Part shown: one piece after another, positions 45,975 to 55,516 of the stretch | Layout of the letters: every line of letters begins with the position of its first letter | Numbering within the stretch: position 1 is the stretch's first letter | Source of the DNA: Calditrichota bacterium | GTDB lineage: Bacteria; Zhuqueibacterota; JdFR-76; BMS3Abin05 | DNA: 64,000 nucleotides | Direction: 5' to 3' | Assembly: GCA_013151735.1 (NCBI GenBank) | Contig: JAADHR010000127.1 | Location: 20,126-84,125 of the forward strand | Made by a program: the position numbers and the translations under genes | Notes under the pieces: generated by a model | Told to the model about the DNA's origin: nothing | Database searches by the model: none | What the model saw: only the letters and a program-made list of their open reading frames with translations

Positions 45975-46053
45975 GCTTCCCGAAAGCCTGTTTGGCCACG
46001 TCGATCCTTTTGCGGGGATGTCCGTTTTGCAGGCCAATTGGCTTTTGGGAAGC
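45975..46053 (+). repeat. Long imperfect inverted repeat between hutU and hutI
   Basis: GCTTCCCGAAAGCC (45975-45988) pairs with GGCTTTTGGGAAGC (46040-46053) with one mismatch. The inner TTGGCC and GGCCAA extend the stem. The loop is about 35 nt. No T-run follows, so it is not a standard terminator. Confidence 0.55.
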
Positions 46054-46093
46054 ATCTTCCCCCTGAACCTTCCTAACTTTTTGGCTTTTTCAC

Positions 46094-46122
46094 TTGCAAC
46101 TTAGTCATAAATTCAATATATT
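46094..46122 (+). promoter_or_regulatory. Sigma70-type promoter of hutI
   Basis: TTGCAA and TATATT are separated by 17 bp. The predicted start lies about 57 nt before the ATG at 46186. Confidence 0.55.
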
Positions 46123-46185
46123 TTTAGGTTCATTAAAAACAGACAATAATAATTTTATTTGATGGTAACAAAACGATAAGCGAAA

Positions 46186-47454
46186 ATGCCGGAAGCGACC
46201 TGTATCATCGAAAATGCCCGTCAGATCATTCGATTTGAAAACGCCCCCAAAAAATCCGATGGGGTTATGGGCTGGGATTTTCAGGTTCTGAAAGATTCTG
46301 CCATTGCCATTCAGGAAGATCGCATCGCAGCCGTAGGAAACCAGGCGGATATTCGCGAAAAGTGGGCGGGCAAAGGGACAAAAATCATTGACGCTGCCGG
46401 AAGGATTGCTTTACCCGGATTTGTGGATTCTCACACGCATCCCGTTTTTATGAACACGCGGGAACGGGAATTTGAAATGCGCCTGCAGGGCCGATCCTAT
46501 GAAGACATTGCTGCCGCCGGAGGGGGAATTCGCGCCAGCATTCAAGCCGTCCGAAAGGCTTCAAAAGAGGACTTGCTGAAAAAGGTGCTCCGTCGGATGG
46601 ATCGGTTTCTGGAATTGGGAACAACCACCGTGGAAGCCAAGAGCGGGTATGGGTTGTCTTACGAATCGGAGATCAAATCCCTTGAAGTTTTAAGGGAAGC
46701 CGATCGTACGCATCCCGTGACAATTGTGCCGACATTTCTTGGGGCGCACGAAATGCCGGATGAGTACCGCCACAATCGGGAGGACTACATCCGCTTGCTG
46801 ACGGATGTCCTGATTCCAGCCGTGGCCAAAAATCATCTGGCAAAATTCTGTGATGTTTATTGTGAACAGGGGGTTTATTCTCCGGCAGAAACACTGAAAA
46901 TTTGTGTCGCTGCACGCGAAGCCGGGTTGGGGCTAAAAATTCATGCCGATCAATTTCATGCGATCGGCTGTACGGAACTGGCGGCTGAATTGGGCGCCCT
47001 GTCTGTGGATCATCTGGAACAAGTCACCCCAAATGGAGTTGAAAAACTACGGAAATTCGGGAGTGTGGCCACCCTGTTGCCGGGTTCCGTATTTTTTATT
47101 GGGTCTGCAACCTATCCTCCGGCCCGCCGGCTTATTGAGGCGGGGGTTCCGGTTGCGCTGGCAACGGACTTTAATCCGGGCAGCAGTATGACACAGTCCA
47201 TGGCGCTGATGACAACGTTTGCCGGAATTTACATGAAAATGACGCCTGCCGAAGCACTTGTGGCGGCCACTATTCACGGGGCAAAGGCACTTCGGATGGA
47301 AAATGAAATCGGCAATCTTGCCGTCGGTTACAAAGCGGATATTGTTTTGTGGGATGCGGACGATTACCGAATGATTCCGTATTATTTTGGGGGGAATCTC
47401 GTTAGTACCGTAATTAAGTCAGGTCAAATTGTCTACGGCCGTTTGAAAAATTAG
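46186..47454 (+). CDS. hutI: Imidazolonepropionase
   Basis: HutI opens the imidazolone ring to form N-formimino-glutamate in histidine breakdown. The 422-aa amidohydrolase has the metal-binding GFVDSHTHPVF (near residue 80), further metal-site histidines in KIHADQFH (near 249) and the aspartate of ATDFNPGS near 326. It has its own promoter, although it lies next to hutU. Two genes for a lipoprotein and a barrel protein follow within 11 nt each and may be co-transcribed. Confidence 0.96.
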   Translation: MPEATCIIENARQIIRFENAPKKSDGVMGWDFQVLKDSAIAIQEDRIAAVGNQADIREKWAGKGTKIIDAAGRIALPGFVDSHTHPVFMNTREREFEMRLQGRSYEDIAAAGGGIRASIQAVRKASKEDLLKKVLRRMDRFLELGTTTVEAKSGYGLSYESEIKSLEVLREADRTHPVTIVPTFLGAHEMPDEYRHNREDYIRLLTDVLIPAVAKNHLAKFCDVYCEQGVYSPAETLKICVAAREAGLGLKIHADQFHAIGCTELAAELGALSVDHLEQVTPNGVEKLRKFGSVATLLPGSVFFIGSATYPPARRLIEAGVPVALATDFNPGSSMTQSMALMTTFAGIYMKMTPAEALVAATIHGAKALRMENEIGNLAVGYKADIVLWDADDYRMIPYYFGGNLVSTVIKSGQIVYGRLKN

Positions 47455-47463
47455 AGGACATTT

Positions 47464-48615
47464 ATGAAACACGCAAAATATGGATTCATTTTGGGTCTGA
47501 TCGGATTAATGGTGGTGGGATGTCAAAATCAGAAGAACCCGCTTTCAATTAGTGTGCTCCAGAGACAAAATCCGGGGGTGGAGAAAAGGGTTGTTATTCA
47601 GAAATTAGATCAGTTTCAAACCGAACCTGTGGACGTACAGATGGGCCGAAGCTCGGCTCTGTATATAGGTACGGCCGGGGGATATTCCTCATCGATTTTG
47701 CTCAAGTTCAGTTCGTTCGGAACCATTCCCGATACAGCTACAATCGACAAAGTGATTTTGCGGTTTAAACCCTTTGAGGTATTAAATCCTGCCAAAAAAA
47801 CCTTCATGACGGTAAACGTGTACCCGGCTCAATCAGATTGGCAGGAGCGAGAGGTTAAACTCGGGGACTTGGCCACCGTTCCTCTTGGAACGCCTGTTAT
47901 TTCCGCAGAATTAACCCCACAAACCGATGCGTATGATTCACTTTTGATCCCGCCGGATTTGGTCAAAGGATGGAAGGATTCCACTATTGAAAATAACGGA
48001 CTTCTTCTCACATCGCCCACCGATGCATTTATTAAGGGCTTTTATGCCAGAGAAAGTACGAGTCCCCCGGTGTTGTTTGTGTTCTTTCAGAGGAACGGTT
48101 CTCCTGACAGCGCTTTCGTAACCTGCGAAAAAGATGTCTCACTTCCGAAGGATAACCAGGGAGATATTCTGGGCTTGCTGAAGAATCCTTTGATGATTGG
48201 TGATGGAATTGGCTTTGCAGCATCCCTGAAATTTACCCTTCCCGATCTCCCGACCGATGCCACCATTCATCGGGCCACATTGCGCCTGGCCATTGACACA
48301 ACGGCGTCTCTTTTATCGGCTAACCGCTCCTATTCGCTGACAAAAGCCATGATGAAAGATGAAGGCGGCGTTTTGCAGCCGGACAGTACGGAGATCGATT
48401 CCACAAGCCTTTCCACCAGCCGCGATCATCTATCAGTGGATGTAACCAATTTTGTGCAAAAGTGGGTGTCCGGAAAACACGCGAACAACGGGCTTCGATT
48501 GGCTCCCAGGTACTTTGGTCTGGATATTTTTCGTGCCGTATTTTTTACGGATAAATCGGATTCTGTTCTTAAACCCACCGTTTTGATTTATTATTCGCTA
48601 CCAGCTCAGAAGTAG
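47464..48615 (+). CDS. Lipoprotein with tandem DNRLRE-like beta domains
   Basis: The signal sequence has a lipobox MVVGC (C20), so it is probably a surface or periplasmic lipoprotein. The 383-aa chain has two halves of DNRLRE/CBM96-like type. The first runs from about residue 65 (SSSILLKF, TIDKVILRF). The second runs from about 255 (ASLKFTLPDLPTDATIHRATLRL), ending with the typical VDVTNFVQKWVSGKHANNGLRL segment. It starts 9 nt after hutI and 10 nt before the beta-barrel gene. No catalytic residues are evident; substrate binding or wall attachment is plausible. Confidence 0.7.
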   Translation: MKHAKYGFILGLIGLMVVGCQNQKNPLSISVLQRQNPGVEKRVVIQKLDQFQTEPVDVQMGRSSALYIGTAGGYSSSILLKFSSFGTIPDTATIDKVILRFKPFEVLNPAKKTFMTVNVYPAQSDWQEREVKLGDLATVPLGTPVISAELTPQTDAYDSLLIPPDLVKGWKDSTIENNGLLLTSPTDAFIKGFYARESTSPPVLFVFFQRNGSPDSAFVTCEKDVSLPKDNQGDILGLLKNPLMIGDGIGFAASLKFTLPDLPTDATIHRATLRLAIDTTASLLSANRSYSLTKAMMKDEGGVLQPDSTEIDSTSLSTSRDHLSVDVTNFVQKWVSGKHANNGLRLAPRYFGLDIFRAVFFTDKSDSVLKPTVLIYYSLPAQK

Positions 48616-48625
48616 GAGGAAATAC

Positions 48626-49843
48626 GTGTTACGATTCAAATATGTCAGCAGTTTTCTTATTGTTTTCTTGTTAGGAATCTCATCCGTCCATGCCGACGAT
48701 TTTGATTCCGTTTATTCTCTTCGTGGGCTTGGAATTAGCCGCTATGTGGTTGGGCCTCAGGCCACGGGCATGGGAGGAGTGTCCCTGTCTCTTCTGGATC
48801 CCCGATATTTAAATACACTGAATCCTGCTCAATTTGGGGCTCTTCTGGATGTTCGTACCAGTGCCAGTTTTCTTTTTCAACGATTGAACGTTTCAGCCAA
48901 CGAAGGAAATTTTAAAAGCTATTATTCCAATTTTAACTCAATGGCCGCCGGTTTTCCGATTAAAAGAAACATTGGCATCCAATTCGGAATCGTCCCGGAA
49001 ACGGTCTCGCAATTTCGTCTGGAAAGCGCCGAGCATATCGGCGATGTGACCTACACAAAATCGGTTGAGAAAAAAGGCGGGATGAATACGTTTTATCTTG
49101 GAACCGGCTTTAGAATTCTGCCTCATATCTATTTGGGGACTCGGGTTGATTTTTTATTCGGGAAAATTGCCGAAATCTGGAAACTGGATTTCACGGATCC
49201 CACCTTCCGGGATGGAAAGAATACGTACAATACAAAAGTGTGGGGGCTCAATGCCGGCGTGGGTGCCCTTATCCGGCCCGCTCATTGGCTTTCCGTGGGA
49301 GCTTCCTACTGGCCTACCCGCACCATGCACATGCGCCTTGAACAAAGATACAGCCAGCCGCAGATCATAACGTCCACTTCAAAGGACTGGACCTATCCAT
49401 CCAAATACGGTGTGGGTTTTAGTGTAAAACTCAAGAATCGGTGGCTTTTTGGCGCAGATTACTGGGCACAACAATGGTCAAAATTTGCAATTAACGGACA
49501 GGCAGACCCCGATATGACCGATGAACGCCGGCTGTCGTTAGGTGCGGAGCTGGGCGGAAACAAGGATGTGTTTTCTCCGTTTTTAAAACAGATTTCTCTG
49601 CGTGCTGGTTTTTACACCCACACACTGAATGTTTTGGGATTTCAGGGAAACGAAAAAGTGATTGAAAATGTGGGGACATTCGGCTTTGGCTTCCCCTTCG
49701 GAAAGGGAAGAGGCTCCATCGATTTTGCTTTTGAAGCCGGAATGCGCGGCCATCTTTCTGCCAATTCATATAAAGAATCTATTTTTCGACTGAAAATCTT
49801 TGTAACAGGCGGGGAAAGATGGTTTGTGAGAGTTAAAAAGTAG
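48626..49843 (+). CDS. Outer-membrane beta-barrel protein (FadL/PorV-like)
   Basis: A signal peptide ends at about residue 23 (SVHA). The mature part is a series of alternating amphipathic strands with aromatic girdles, typical of a 14-stranded barrel. The N-terminal GPQATGMGGVSLSLLDPRYLNTLNPAQFG is like FadL/PorV-type proteins of the FCB group, which carry a conserved gly-met-gly stretch and an N-terminal plug. It is 405 aa. The start is GTG with AGGAGGAAA upstream. Together with the preceding lipoprotein it looks like an outer-membrane receptor/transport pair. Substrate unknown. Confidence 0.72.
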   Translation: MLRFKYVSSFLIVFLLGISSVHADDFDSVYSLRGLGISRYVVGPQATGMGGVSLSLLDPRYLNTLNPAQFGALLDVRTSASFLFQRLNVSANEGNFKSYYSNFNSMAAGFPIKRNIGIQFGIVPETVSQFRLESAEHIGDVTYTKSVEKKGGMNTFYLGTGFRILPHIYLGTRVDFLFGKIAEIWKLDFTDPTFRDGKNTYNTKVWGLNAGVGALIRPAHWLSVGASYWPTRTMHMRLEQRYSQPQIITSTSKDWTYPSKYGVGFSVKLKNRWLFGADYWAQQWSKFAINGQADPDMTDERRLSLGAELGGNKDVFSPFLKQISLRAGFYTHTLNVLGFQGNEKVIENVGTFGFGFPFGKGRGSIDFAFEAGMRGHLSANSYKESIFRLKIFVTGGERWFVRVKK

Positions 49844-49972
49844 AATAAAACGGGTTCACCCCGGTAAATTGTGGTACGGGTACAGGAACATTTACTAAAA
49901 ACAGACAACAAATGGTACAGGGCAAAAGAGCCGATTCGCAGGGTTTTGAAGCATTTTATTTTTTATGTCATT

Positions 49973-49996
49973 GCCGTAATTCATTGGGGTGATGTT
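49973..49996 (-). repeat. Degenerate copy of repeat family B
   Basis: On the minus strand it reads ATCACCCCAATGAATTACGG. This matches the palindrome arm of the element at 28521-28680 (ATCACCACAATTTATTA) with a few changes. It lies about 20 nt before the -35 of the next gene. Confidence 0.4.
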
Positions 49997-50015
49997 TCAT
50001 AACTTAAAAAAATAC

Positions 50016-50044
50016 TTGACTTTTGGTGTTTTTTTTATTAAAAT
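50016..50044 (+). promoter_or_regulatory. Sigma70-type promoter of the TPR-rpiB-glyA-nrdR genes
   Basis: TTGACT and TAAAAT are separated by exactly 17 bp. The predicted start is about 110 nt before the GTG at 50161. Confidence 0.65.
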
Positions 50045-50160
50045 TTCCCTTGAATTTTGTGGCGATTGATCGGGTTTGGCCGAATGGTTGTTAAAGACCG
50101 TGTGGCTGAATCGCAGCAAATATTTTGAGGGATTATTCAAATAACGAAGGAGGAAAGATC

Positions 50161-51453
50161 GTGGGACGGGCAAACGAAAAAAAGAGGACTGTCTGGAGTT
50201 TGGTTGTGGGAATAGTGGCAGCACTCACTCTCTATGTTGGAATTTTCTGGGGATGCGCGCCACAACAAACGGTGAACAAAGGAATGTCAGCGGCTCGTAA
50301 AAAGGCTATTGAAGATTCCTTGAGAAAGGCTCAGCAATTTGAAATATTGAAAAGCTGGAGCTCGGGATACGAGTATTACAAGAATAAGTCCTACAAGGAT
50401 GCCAAAAAGTACTTCTGGAAAGTTATCCGGATGGACACAGCCATGGCGTATGCCGACACCTTCCATTACAAGGACATTTTTGCCCGTCTGGCGAATTGCT
50501 ATGTTCAGGAAAATAAGCCGGACAGCGCTCAACTGGCCTACACCATGGGGCTGAAATTTTTTCCCAATGATGTCTATTTGCATGAAAGTTTGGGCTATAT
50601 TTTGCGCGGTAAGGGGCAGCTGAAAAAAGCTGCTGAGCAGTATGAAAAGGCCGTTCAACTGAATCCCAAAAAAGCGGAAGACTGGAAGATTCTGGGCGAA
50701 ATATATGTGAAGCTAAACGATACGGAGAACGCTATTCGCGCTTACGAGAAATACACCGCCATGAAACCCCATGATCGAAAAGCCCTGGAGGTTCTCTCAA
50801 TTCTATATAAAGAAAGCGGCCGCGAGGAGGAGGCCATTGCCAAAAAGGAGGAGATCCTTAAAAATAGCCCGAACGATGTTACCCTGATGTTGCAATTGGG
50901 AAAGGCTTACACCAATCGTGGCGATTTGGAAAAAGCACGCGATATGTATTTAAGGGTGTTGTCCATTGAGCCGGAGAACAAGATTGCTCTTTCCTTGTTG
51001 GGCTATGTGTATATGAATTTGGAGAATTACTCAGAGGCCATTAAAATCTATAAAAAGCTTCAAAAATTAGAGCCCAAAAATCCTGAGATTTTCTGTAATA
51101 TTGCGTCCGCCTATCGGATGAAAAAACAATACAAAATTGCGAAGAATTATGTGCGAAAAGCGATTTCAATCGATCCGAAATATGGATTGGATTACATAAC
51201 GATGGCCCAGATTTACGAAGCCTCTGCCGGCGATTGCATCAACCAGAAAGGCGGGAAAGTGGATTTCGACGACAAGCTGGTGTACGAAAAGGCCTACAAT
51301 GAATACAAGAAGGCTCTGCGCGATCCCCAATATGCGGATTTGGCTCAACGTCGAATGGATGCCATTCGTTCCATGCTCCCGACGAAAGAGGATCGGTTCT
51401 TTAACAAGGGCAAAAAAGAACCAACCAGTAAGTGTTACAAGTGGATTTACTAA
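50161..51453 (+). CDS. TPR-repeat lipoprotein
   Basis: The GTG at 50161 is preferred because AGGAGG lies 7 nt upstream; the in-frame TTG at 50125 has none. A membrane/signal segment with the lipobox-like FWGCAP (C32) is followed by about eight TPR units (for example LKKAAEQYEKAVQLNP, AIRAYEKYTAMKP, ARDMYLRVLSIEP and AIKIYKKLQKLEP). It is 430 aa. The stop and the rpiB ATG overlap (TAATG). It is the third TPR lipoprotein in the window after 17021 and 34307. Function is unknown, probably a periplasmic scaffold. Confidence 0.82.
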   Translation: MGRANEKKRTVWSLVVGIVAALTLYVGIFWGCAPQQTVNKGMSAARKKAIEDSLRKAQQFEILKSWSSGYEYYKNKSYKDAKKYFWKVIRMDTAMAYADTFHYKDIFARLANCYVQENKPDSAQLAYTMGLKFFPNDVYLHESLGYILRGKGQLKKAAEQYEKAVQLNPKKAEDWKILGEIYVKLNDTENAIRAYEKYTAMKPHDRKALEVLSILYKESGREEEAIAKKEEILKNSPNDVTLMLQLGKAYTNRGDLEKARDMYLRVLSIEPENKIALSLLGYVYMNLENYSEAIKIYKKLQKLEPKNPEIFCNIASAYRMKKQYKIAKNYVRKAISIDPKYGLDYITMAQIYEASAGDCINQKGGKVDFDDKLVYEKAYNEYKKALRDPQYADLAQRRMDAIRSMLPTKEDRFFNKGKKEPTSKCYKWIY

Positions 51454-51902
51454 TGGCTGATATCTCAATCGCCGTGGGATCGGACCATGCGGGCTTTGAG
51501 TTAAAAGAGGCCATTCGAGAGTATTTGGAATCGCTCAACCTATCGGTCAAGGATTTTGGAACGTTTACGACAGATTCTGTAGACTACCCGGATTTCGCCT
51601 ATGCCGTGGCATCGGCTGTGGCGAAAGGAGAATTTGACCGGGGTATCTTGATTTGCGGTACGGGAATTGGGATGTCCATTGTGGCCAATAAGGTAAAGGG
51701 GATCCGGGCGGCAGAATGCACGACATCCTATTTGGCCGAGATGAGCCGCCGCCACAATAATGCCAATGTTCTGACCCTGGGCGGGCGGGTTCTTTCTGCA
51801 GAAGAAGCACAAACCATTGTGCGGGTGTGGCTGGAAACCCCTTTTGAGGGAGGACGCCACCAGCGGAGGATAGACAAAATCCATTATTTAACGGGAATGT
51901 AA
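51453..51902 (+). CDS. rpiB: Ribose-5-phosphate isomerase B
   Basis: RpiB interconverts ribose-5-phosphate and ribulose-5-phosphate. The 149-aa protein starts [19 protein letters not shown]. It has the catalytic cysteine region [21 protein letters not shown] and the C-terminal [17 protein letters not shown] 51453 overlaps the upstream stop (TAATG); a GTG at 51432 would extend into the TPR gene and is rejected. Enzyme identity is firm; related RpiB enzymes can also act on allose-phosphate or galactose-phosphate. Confidence 0.94.
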   Translation: MADISIAVGSDHAGFELKEAIREYLESLNLSVKDFGTFTTDSVDYPDFAYAVASAVAKGEFDRGILICGTGIGMSIVANKVKGIRAAECTTSYLAEMSRRHNNANVLTLGGRVLSAEEAQTIVRVWLETPFEGGRHQRRIDKIHYLTGM

Positions 51903-51919
51903 ATAAAAGAGGAACTCCT

Positions 51920-53209
51920 GTGCAGCTTTTAAAGGAAGTTGATCCGGAAATCTACGACGCGATTCTAAATGAAACGCATCGCCAGAATGATAAGCTTGAG
52001 CTAATCGCATCGGAGAATTTTGTGAGTCCGGCCGTTTTGCGGGCCATGGGCAGCATCATGACGAATAAATACGCCGAGGGGTACCCGGGCAAGCGTTACT
52101 ACGGGGGCTGTGAGTTTGTGGATGTGGCGGAAAATCTGGCACGAGAACGCGCCAAACAACTTTTTGGAGCGGTCCATGCCAATGTACAGCCTCATTCGGG
52201 CACGCAGGCCAATATGGCGGTTTATTTTTCGTTGCTGAATCCCGGGGAAACCCTGATGGGAATGAATCTGGCGCACGGGGGCCATCTTTCCCATGGGAGT
52301 CCCGTTAATTTTTCAGGACGTTATTACAGAGTGGTTGCCTACGGCGTGGATGAATCAGGCTTTATCGATATGAATCAGGTGGAGGATGTGGCCAAAAGGG
52401 AAAAGCCCAAAATGATTATGACGGGTGCCAGTGCCTATTCCCGCGAAATCGATTTTAGGGCGTTTCGTGAAATTGCCGATCGCGTGGGTGCAAAATTAGT
52501 TGCGGACATTGCCCATCCGGCGGGTCTGGTGGCCGCAGGACTGATTCAAAGTCCGATTCCGTATGCCCATGTGGTGACCACAACCACCCACAAAACCCTT
52601 CGCGGGCCGCGCGGAGGAATGATTTTGCTGGGTGCAGATGGCGAGAACGATCTGGGAATTACCACTCCCAAGGGTCGTATTAAACGTTGGTCGGAAGTGA
52701 TTGACAGCAATGTCTTTCCCGGAAGCCAGGGCGGTCCGCTGATGCACGTGATTGCAGCCAAAGCGGTGGCCTTTAAAGAAGATTTGCAGCCCTCGTTCAA
52801 GGACTACGCCCGGCAGATTATTGCCAATGCAAAGGCTATGGCTGATGAATTTATAAAACGAGGATACACGGTTGTTTCAGGCGGCACAGATACCCATCTT
52901 ATGCTGTTGGATTTGTCCAATCGTTCCATTACCGGAAAAGAAGCCGAGAAGGCCCTGGAACAGGCCGGAATTACCGTAAACAAAAATATGGTTCCATTTG
53001 ATAAGCAGAGCCCGTTTGTGACCTCCGGCATTCGGATAGGAACCCCGGCGCTGACTACCCGCGGAATGAAGGAAAACGAGATGCGGTATATTGCCGGACT
53101 GATTGACCGGGTTCTTCTAAATCTTGGAAAGGATGCCGTATATCGGGACGTTTTCGGAGAGGTTCAGGACCTTTGCCGGAAATTTCCTTTGTATGAGCTC
53201 CCGGAGTAA
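51920..53209 (+). CDS. glyA: Serine hydroxymethyltransferase
   Basis: GlyA makes glycine and 5,10-methylene-tetrahydrofolate from serine. The 429-aa protein has the pyridoxal-phosphate lysine K225 in [14 protein letters not shown], the substrate-site [12 protein letters not shown] (91-102) and the ADIAHPAGL segment. The start is GTG with GAGGAA 5 nt upstream. It follows rpiB by 17 nt; the order rpiB-glyA-nrdR is common in many phyla. Confidence 0.97.
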   Translation: MQLLKEVDPEIYDAILNETHRQNDKLELIASENFVSPAVLRAMGSIMTNKYAEGYPGKRYYGGCEFVDVAENLARERAKQLFGAVHANVQPHSGTQANMAVYFSLLNPGETLMGMNLAHGGHLSHGSPVNFSGRYYRVVAYGVDESGFIDMNQVEDVAKREKPKMIMTGASAYSREIDFRAFREIADRVGAKLVADIAHPAGLVAAGLIQSPIPYAHVVTTTTHKTLRGPRGGMILLGADGENDLGITTPKGRIKRWSEVIDSNVFPGSQGGPLMHVIAAKAVAFKEDLQPSFKDYARQIIANAKAMADEFIKRGYTVVSGGTDTHLMLLDLSNRSITGKEAEKALEQAGITVNKNMVPFDKQSPFVTSGIRIGTPALTTRGMKENEMRYIAGLIDRVLLNLGKDAVYRDVFGEVQDLCRKFPLYELPE

Positions 53210-53248
53210 AATTCAGTTGCACGACCAGCTCTTAAAGAAAAGATTTTT

Positions 53249-53707
53249 ATGAGATGTCCCTTTTGCGGTGAAGATAATGATCGAGTACTGGACTCACGCA
53301 GTAGTGAAGATGGGCGGGTGGTACGCCGCCGCCGCCAGTGTCAGTCCTGTGAACGCAAGTTTACAACCAAGGAGTACATCATCGACCTGCCAATTATGGT
53401 CATTAAGTCCGATGGCCGGCGGGAATCCTTTGCGCGCGATAAACTCCTGAGAGGAATTGAAATTGCGTGCAGTAAACGCCCCATTCCAAGGCAGAAAATT
53501 GAAGAAGTTGTGGAAAAAGTGCAGGGGCAAATTCAGGATTTATATCAAAAAGAGGTTTCTTCCAAGCAAATTGGCGAATTTGTGAGCCAGCATTTAAGGG
53601 AATTAGACGAAGTTGCGTATGTTCGCTTTGCGTCGGTTTATCGCAAATTTCAGGATACGGAAGAATTCCTGAAAGAGCTTCAAAGCTTGATCCGAAAAAG
53701 CAAGTAA
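53249..53707 (+). CDS. nrdR: Transcriptional repressor NrdR
   Basis: NrdR senses dNTP/ATP and represses ribonucleotide reductase genes. The 152-aa protein has an N-terminal zinc ribbon (CPFCGED at 3-9 and CQSCERKF near 31), the RRRRQC stretch that binds DNA, and an ATP-cone domain (VIKSDGRRESFARDKLLRGI near 50). It follows glyA by 39 nt. No nrd structural gene or NrdR box was recognised in the window. Confidence 0.95.
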   Translation: MRCPFCGEDNDRVLDSRSSEDGRVVRRRRQCQSCERKFTTKEYIIDLPIMVIKSDGRRESFARDKLLRGIEIACSKRPIPRQKIEEVVEKVQGQIQDLYQKEVSSKQIGEFVSQHLRELDEVAYVRFASVYRKFQDTEEFLKELQSLIRKSK

Positions 53708-54145
53708 GTGCTAAGATTGTGGCGGTGGCAGCGGAGGAAAACGTTTTTTATGCGTATATTATAGATTGTTTTTATAACGTCGTGTCAAACCAATTTGTCC
53801 CACCCAAAAGCTGCAGAGCCACACAACTGTCCCAAACAAAGATATTATGCGGGGGATAGGTTTATTTTGTGCAAAAATACCATACAATGCAATTGCAAGA
53901 AGCCCGAATGGTACAATGTGCATGCATTTTATTTTACAGGAAATGAAGTCGTTGTCATTGACGACATTTCTGGGCAAAGGTTTTTAAGGCAGACTCACAT
54001 AAGAAAAAAACATCGTGTTCCGCCCGCAGTGCGTGTCAATCCGTAATCAGGCACCGGCAGGCGGAATCCCTTTGTGCGATACGATATGGCCAGGCATTTG
54101 CGCGCGGACAACTGTGGGATTCTGACCGATTTGAGGAGAAGTTTT
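53708..54145. other. 438-nt gap between nrdR and rnfC
   Basis: Only the weak minus-strand reading frame at 53759-53923 is considered below. No rnfB-like ferredoxin motif occurs in any frame inspected. The rnfC ribosome site GAGGAGAA is at 54133-54140. Confidence 0.5.
53759..53923 (-). CDS. Possible small membrane protein (54 aa)
   Basis: From the minus-strand ATG at 53923 the frame encodes two hydrophobic segments and ends in a basic tail (GLTRRYKNNL). The composition is protein-like and the frame could be extended to a TTG at 53977. There is no clear ribosome site. Opposite-strand position between two operons makes it uncertain. It may be chance. Confidence 0.25.
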   Translation of the reverse strand: MHIVPFGLLAIALYGIFAQNKPIPRIISLFGTVVWLCSFWVGQIGLTRRYKNNL

Positions 54146-55480
54146 ATGCTTGGATTTAAAGAGCGAACGTTTCACGGCGGGGCACATCCTCCTGAAGCGA
54201 AAAAATATACGGAAAAGAAACCGATAGAAAAAATGCCGGCTCCCGAACAGGTTGTCATCCCCCTGCAGCAGCATATCGGTGCGCCTACGGAACCGCTGGT
54301 AAAGGTGGGTGATCGGGTAAAAATCGGTGATCGCCTGAGTGAGCCCAAGGGATTTGTTTCAGTCCCGGTGCATGCGTCGGTTTCAGGAAAGGTTGTAAAA
54401 ATTGCAGAAATGCCGCATCCTCTGGGGAAAAAGGTTCTTTCAATTATTATTCAGAACGACGGCGAAGATGCTTTTTCAGAGGCCGTGCGGCCGGATGAAA
54501 ACTACATGGACCTTTCGCCTGAGGAGATGAGGAAAAGGATTCAAATGGCCGGGATTGCCGGAATGGGAGGGGCAACATTTCCCACGCATGTGAAACTTTC
54601 TCCACCGGCGGAAAAGCCCATTGATACGCTTATCATTAATGGCGCCGAATGTGAGCCTTATCTGACGGCAGATCATCGGACGATGGTTGAGTTTTCCGAA
54701 GAAATCGTGGCAGGGATAAAGATTATTCAAAAAATACTGGGCGTTAAAAGGACTATCATCGCTATTGAAAAAAACAAACCGGATGCCATTAAAAAAATGC
54801 GGGGAGTGACCCGAAACGATTCCAGCATAGACGTAATTGCCTTAAAGGTGAAATATCCGCAGGGAGCCGAAAAACAGCTGATTAAAGCGATCACGAATCG
54901 GGAAGTTCCCACGGGGGGCCTGCCGATGGATGTGGGATGTCTGGTTCAAAATGTGGGGACAACCCGGGCCATTTACGAGGCCCTGGCCAGAGGGAAACCT
55001 CTTTATGAACGCGTCACCACCGTAACCGGCCCGGGAATCAAAGAACCCAAAAACCTGATTGTTCGAATTGGAACACTGTTCAAAGATGTCATTGCGTATT
55101 GCGGCGGTTACAGGGAGGATGTGTCTAAGTTAATCATGGGCGGCCCTATGATGGGGCTGGCCCAGCACACGGATGACGTACCGGTAATTAAGGGCACATC
55201 CGGCCTTTTGCTTTTAACGGAAAAATATGTCCGCGTGGCCGATCCGATGCCGTGTATCGGATGCAACCGATGCGTGGACACCTGTCCCATGCATCTGGTG
55301 CCCACAACTTTAGCTGAATTCGCTGATTTTAAGCGCTATGTCGAAGCCGAAAAATGGGGAATAATGGATTGTATTGAATGCGGTACGTGCACATTTGTTT
55401 GTCCGGCCAAACGCCATTTGTTGCAGTCGATCCGGTTTGGGAAATACGAGATTAATCTCCAAAAACGAAAAGCGAGCTAA
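54146..55480 (+). CDS. rnfC: Ion-translocating ferredoxin:NAD oxidoreductase subunit RnfC
   Basis: RnfC is the peripheral NADH-binding subunit of the Rnf complex. The 444-aa protein has an N-terminal barrel-sandwich domain, a Complex-I 51-kDa-like NAD/FMN domain (GMGGATFPTHVK; INGAECEPYL) and two ferredoxin clusters (CIGCNRCVDTCP and CIECGTCTFVCP). ATG 54146 has GAGGAGAA upstream and is preferred over an upstream start at 54074. It leads rnfCDGEA. RnfB, which takes electrons from ferredoxin, is missing from this cluster. Confidence 0.95.
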   Translation: MLGFKERTFHGGAHPPEAKKYTEKKPIEKMPAPEQVVIPLQQHIGAPTEPLVKVGDRVKIGDRLSEPKGFVSVPVHASVSGKVVKIAEMPHPLGKKVLSIIIQNDGEDAFSEAVRPDENYMDLSPEEMRKRIQMAGIAGMGGATFPTHVKLSPPAEKPIDTLIINGAECEPYLTADHRTMVEFSEEIVAGIKIIQKILGVKRTIIAIEKNKPDAIKKMRGVTRNDSSIDVIALKVKYPQGAEKQLIKAITNREVPTGGLPMDVGCLVQNVGTTRAIYEALARGKPLYERVTTVTGPGIKEPKNLIVRIGTLFKDVIAYCGGYREDVSKLIMGGPMMGLAQHTDDVPVIKGTSGLLLLTEKYVRVADPMPCIGCNRCVDTCPMHLVPTTLAEFADFKRYVEAEKWGIMDCIECGTCTFVCPAKRHLLQSIRFGKYEINLQKRKAS

Positions 55481-55516
55481 CTGTGGTTCTGCGGGTCTAA
55501 GGATTAGGAAGGGATT

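Larger units (their letters stand above)
45880..46185 (+). other. 306-nt gap with a long hairpin and the hutI promoter
   Basis: The gap contains the inverted repeat at 45975-46053 and the promoter at 46094-46122. No gene is present. The end of the hutU transcript is not marked by a T-run hairpin. Confidence 0.55.
49844..50160 (+). other. 317-nt gap with a family B remnant and a promoter
   Basis: The region holds the palindrome remnant (49973-49996) and the promoter (50016-50044). No gene is present. Confidence 0.55.

Noticed and set aside
53795..54046. 83-aa open frame on the + strand between nrdR and rnfC, with scattered cysteines
   Set aside because: Considered as an RnfB remnant, but the cysteines do not form CxxCxxC motifs and there is no start signal.
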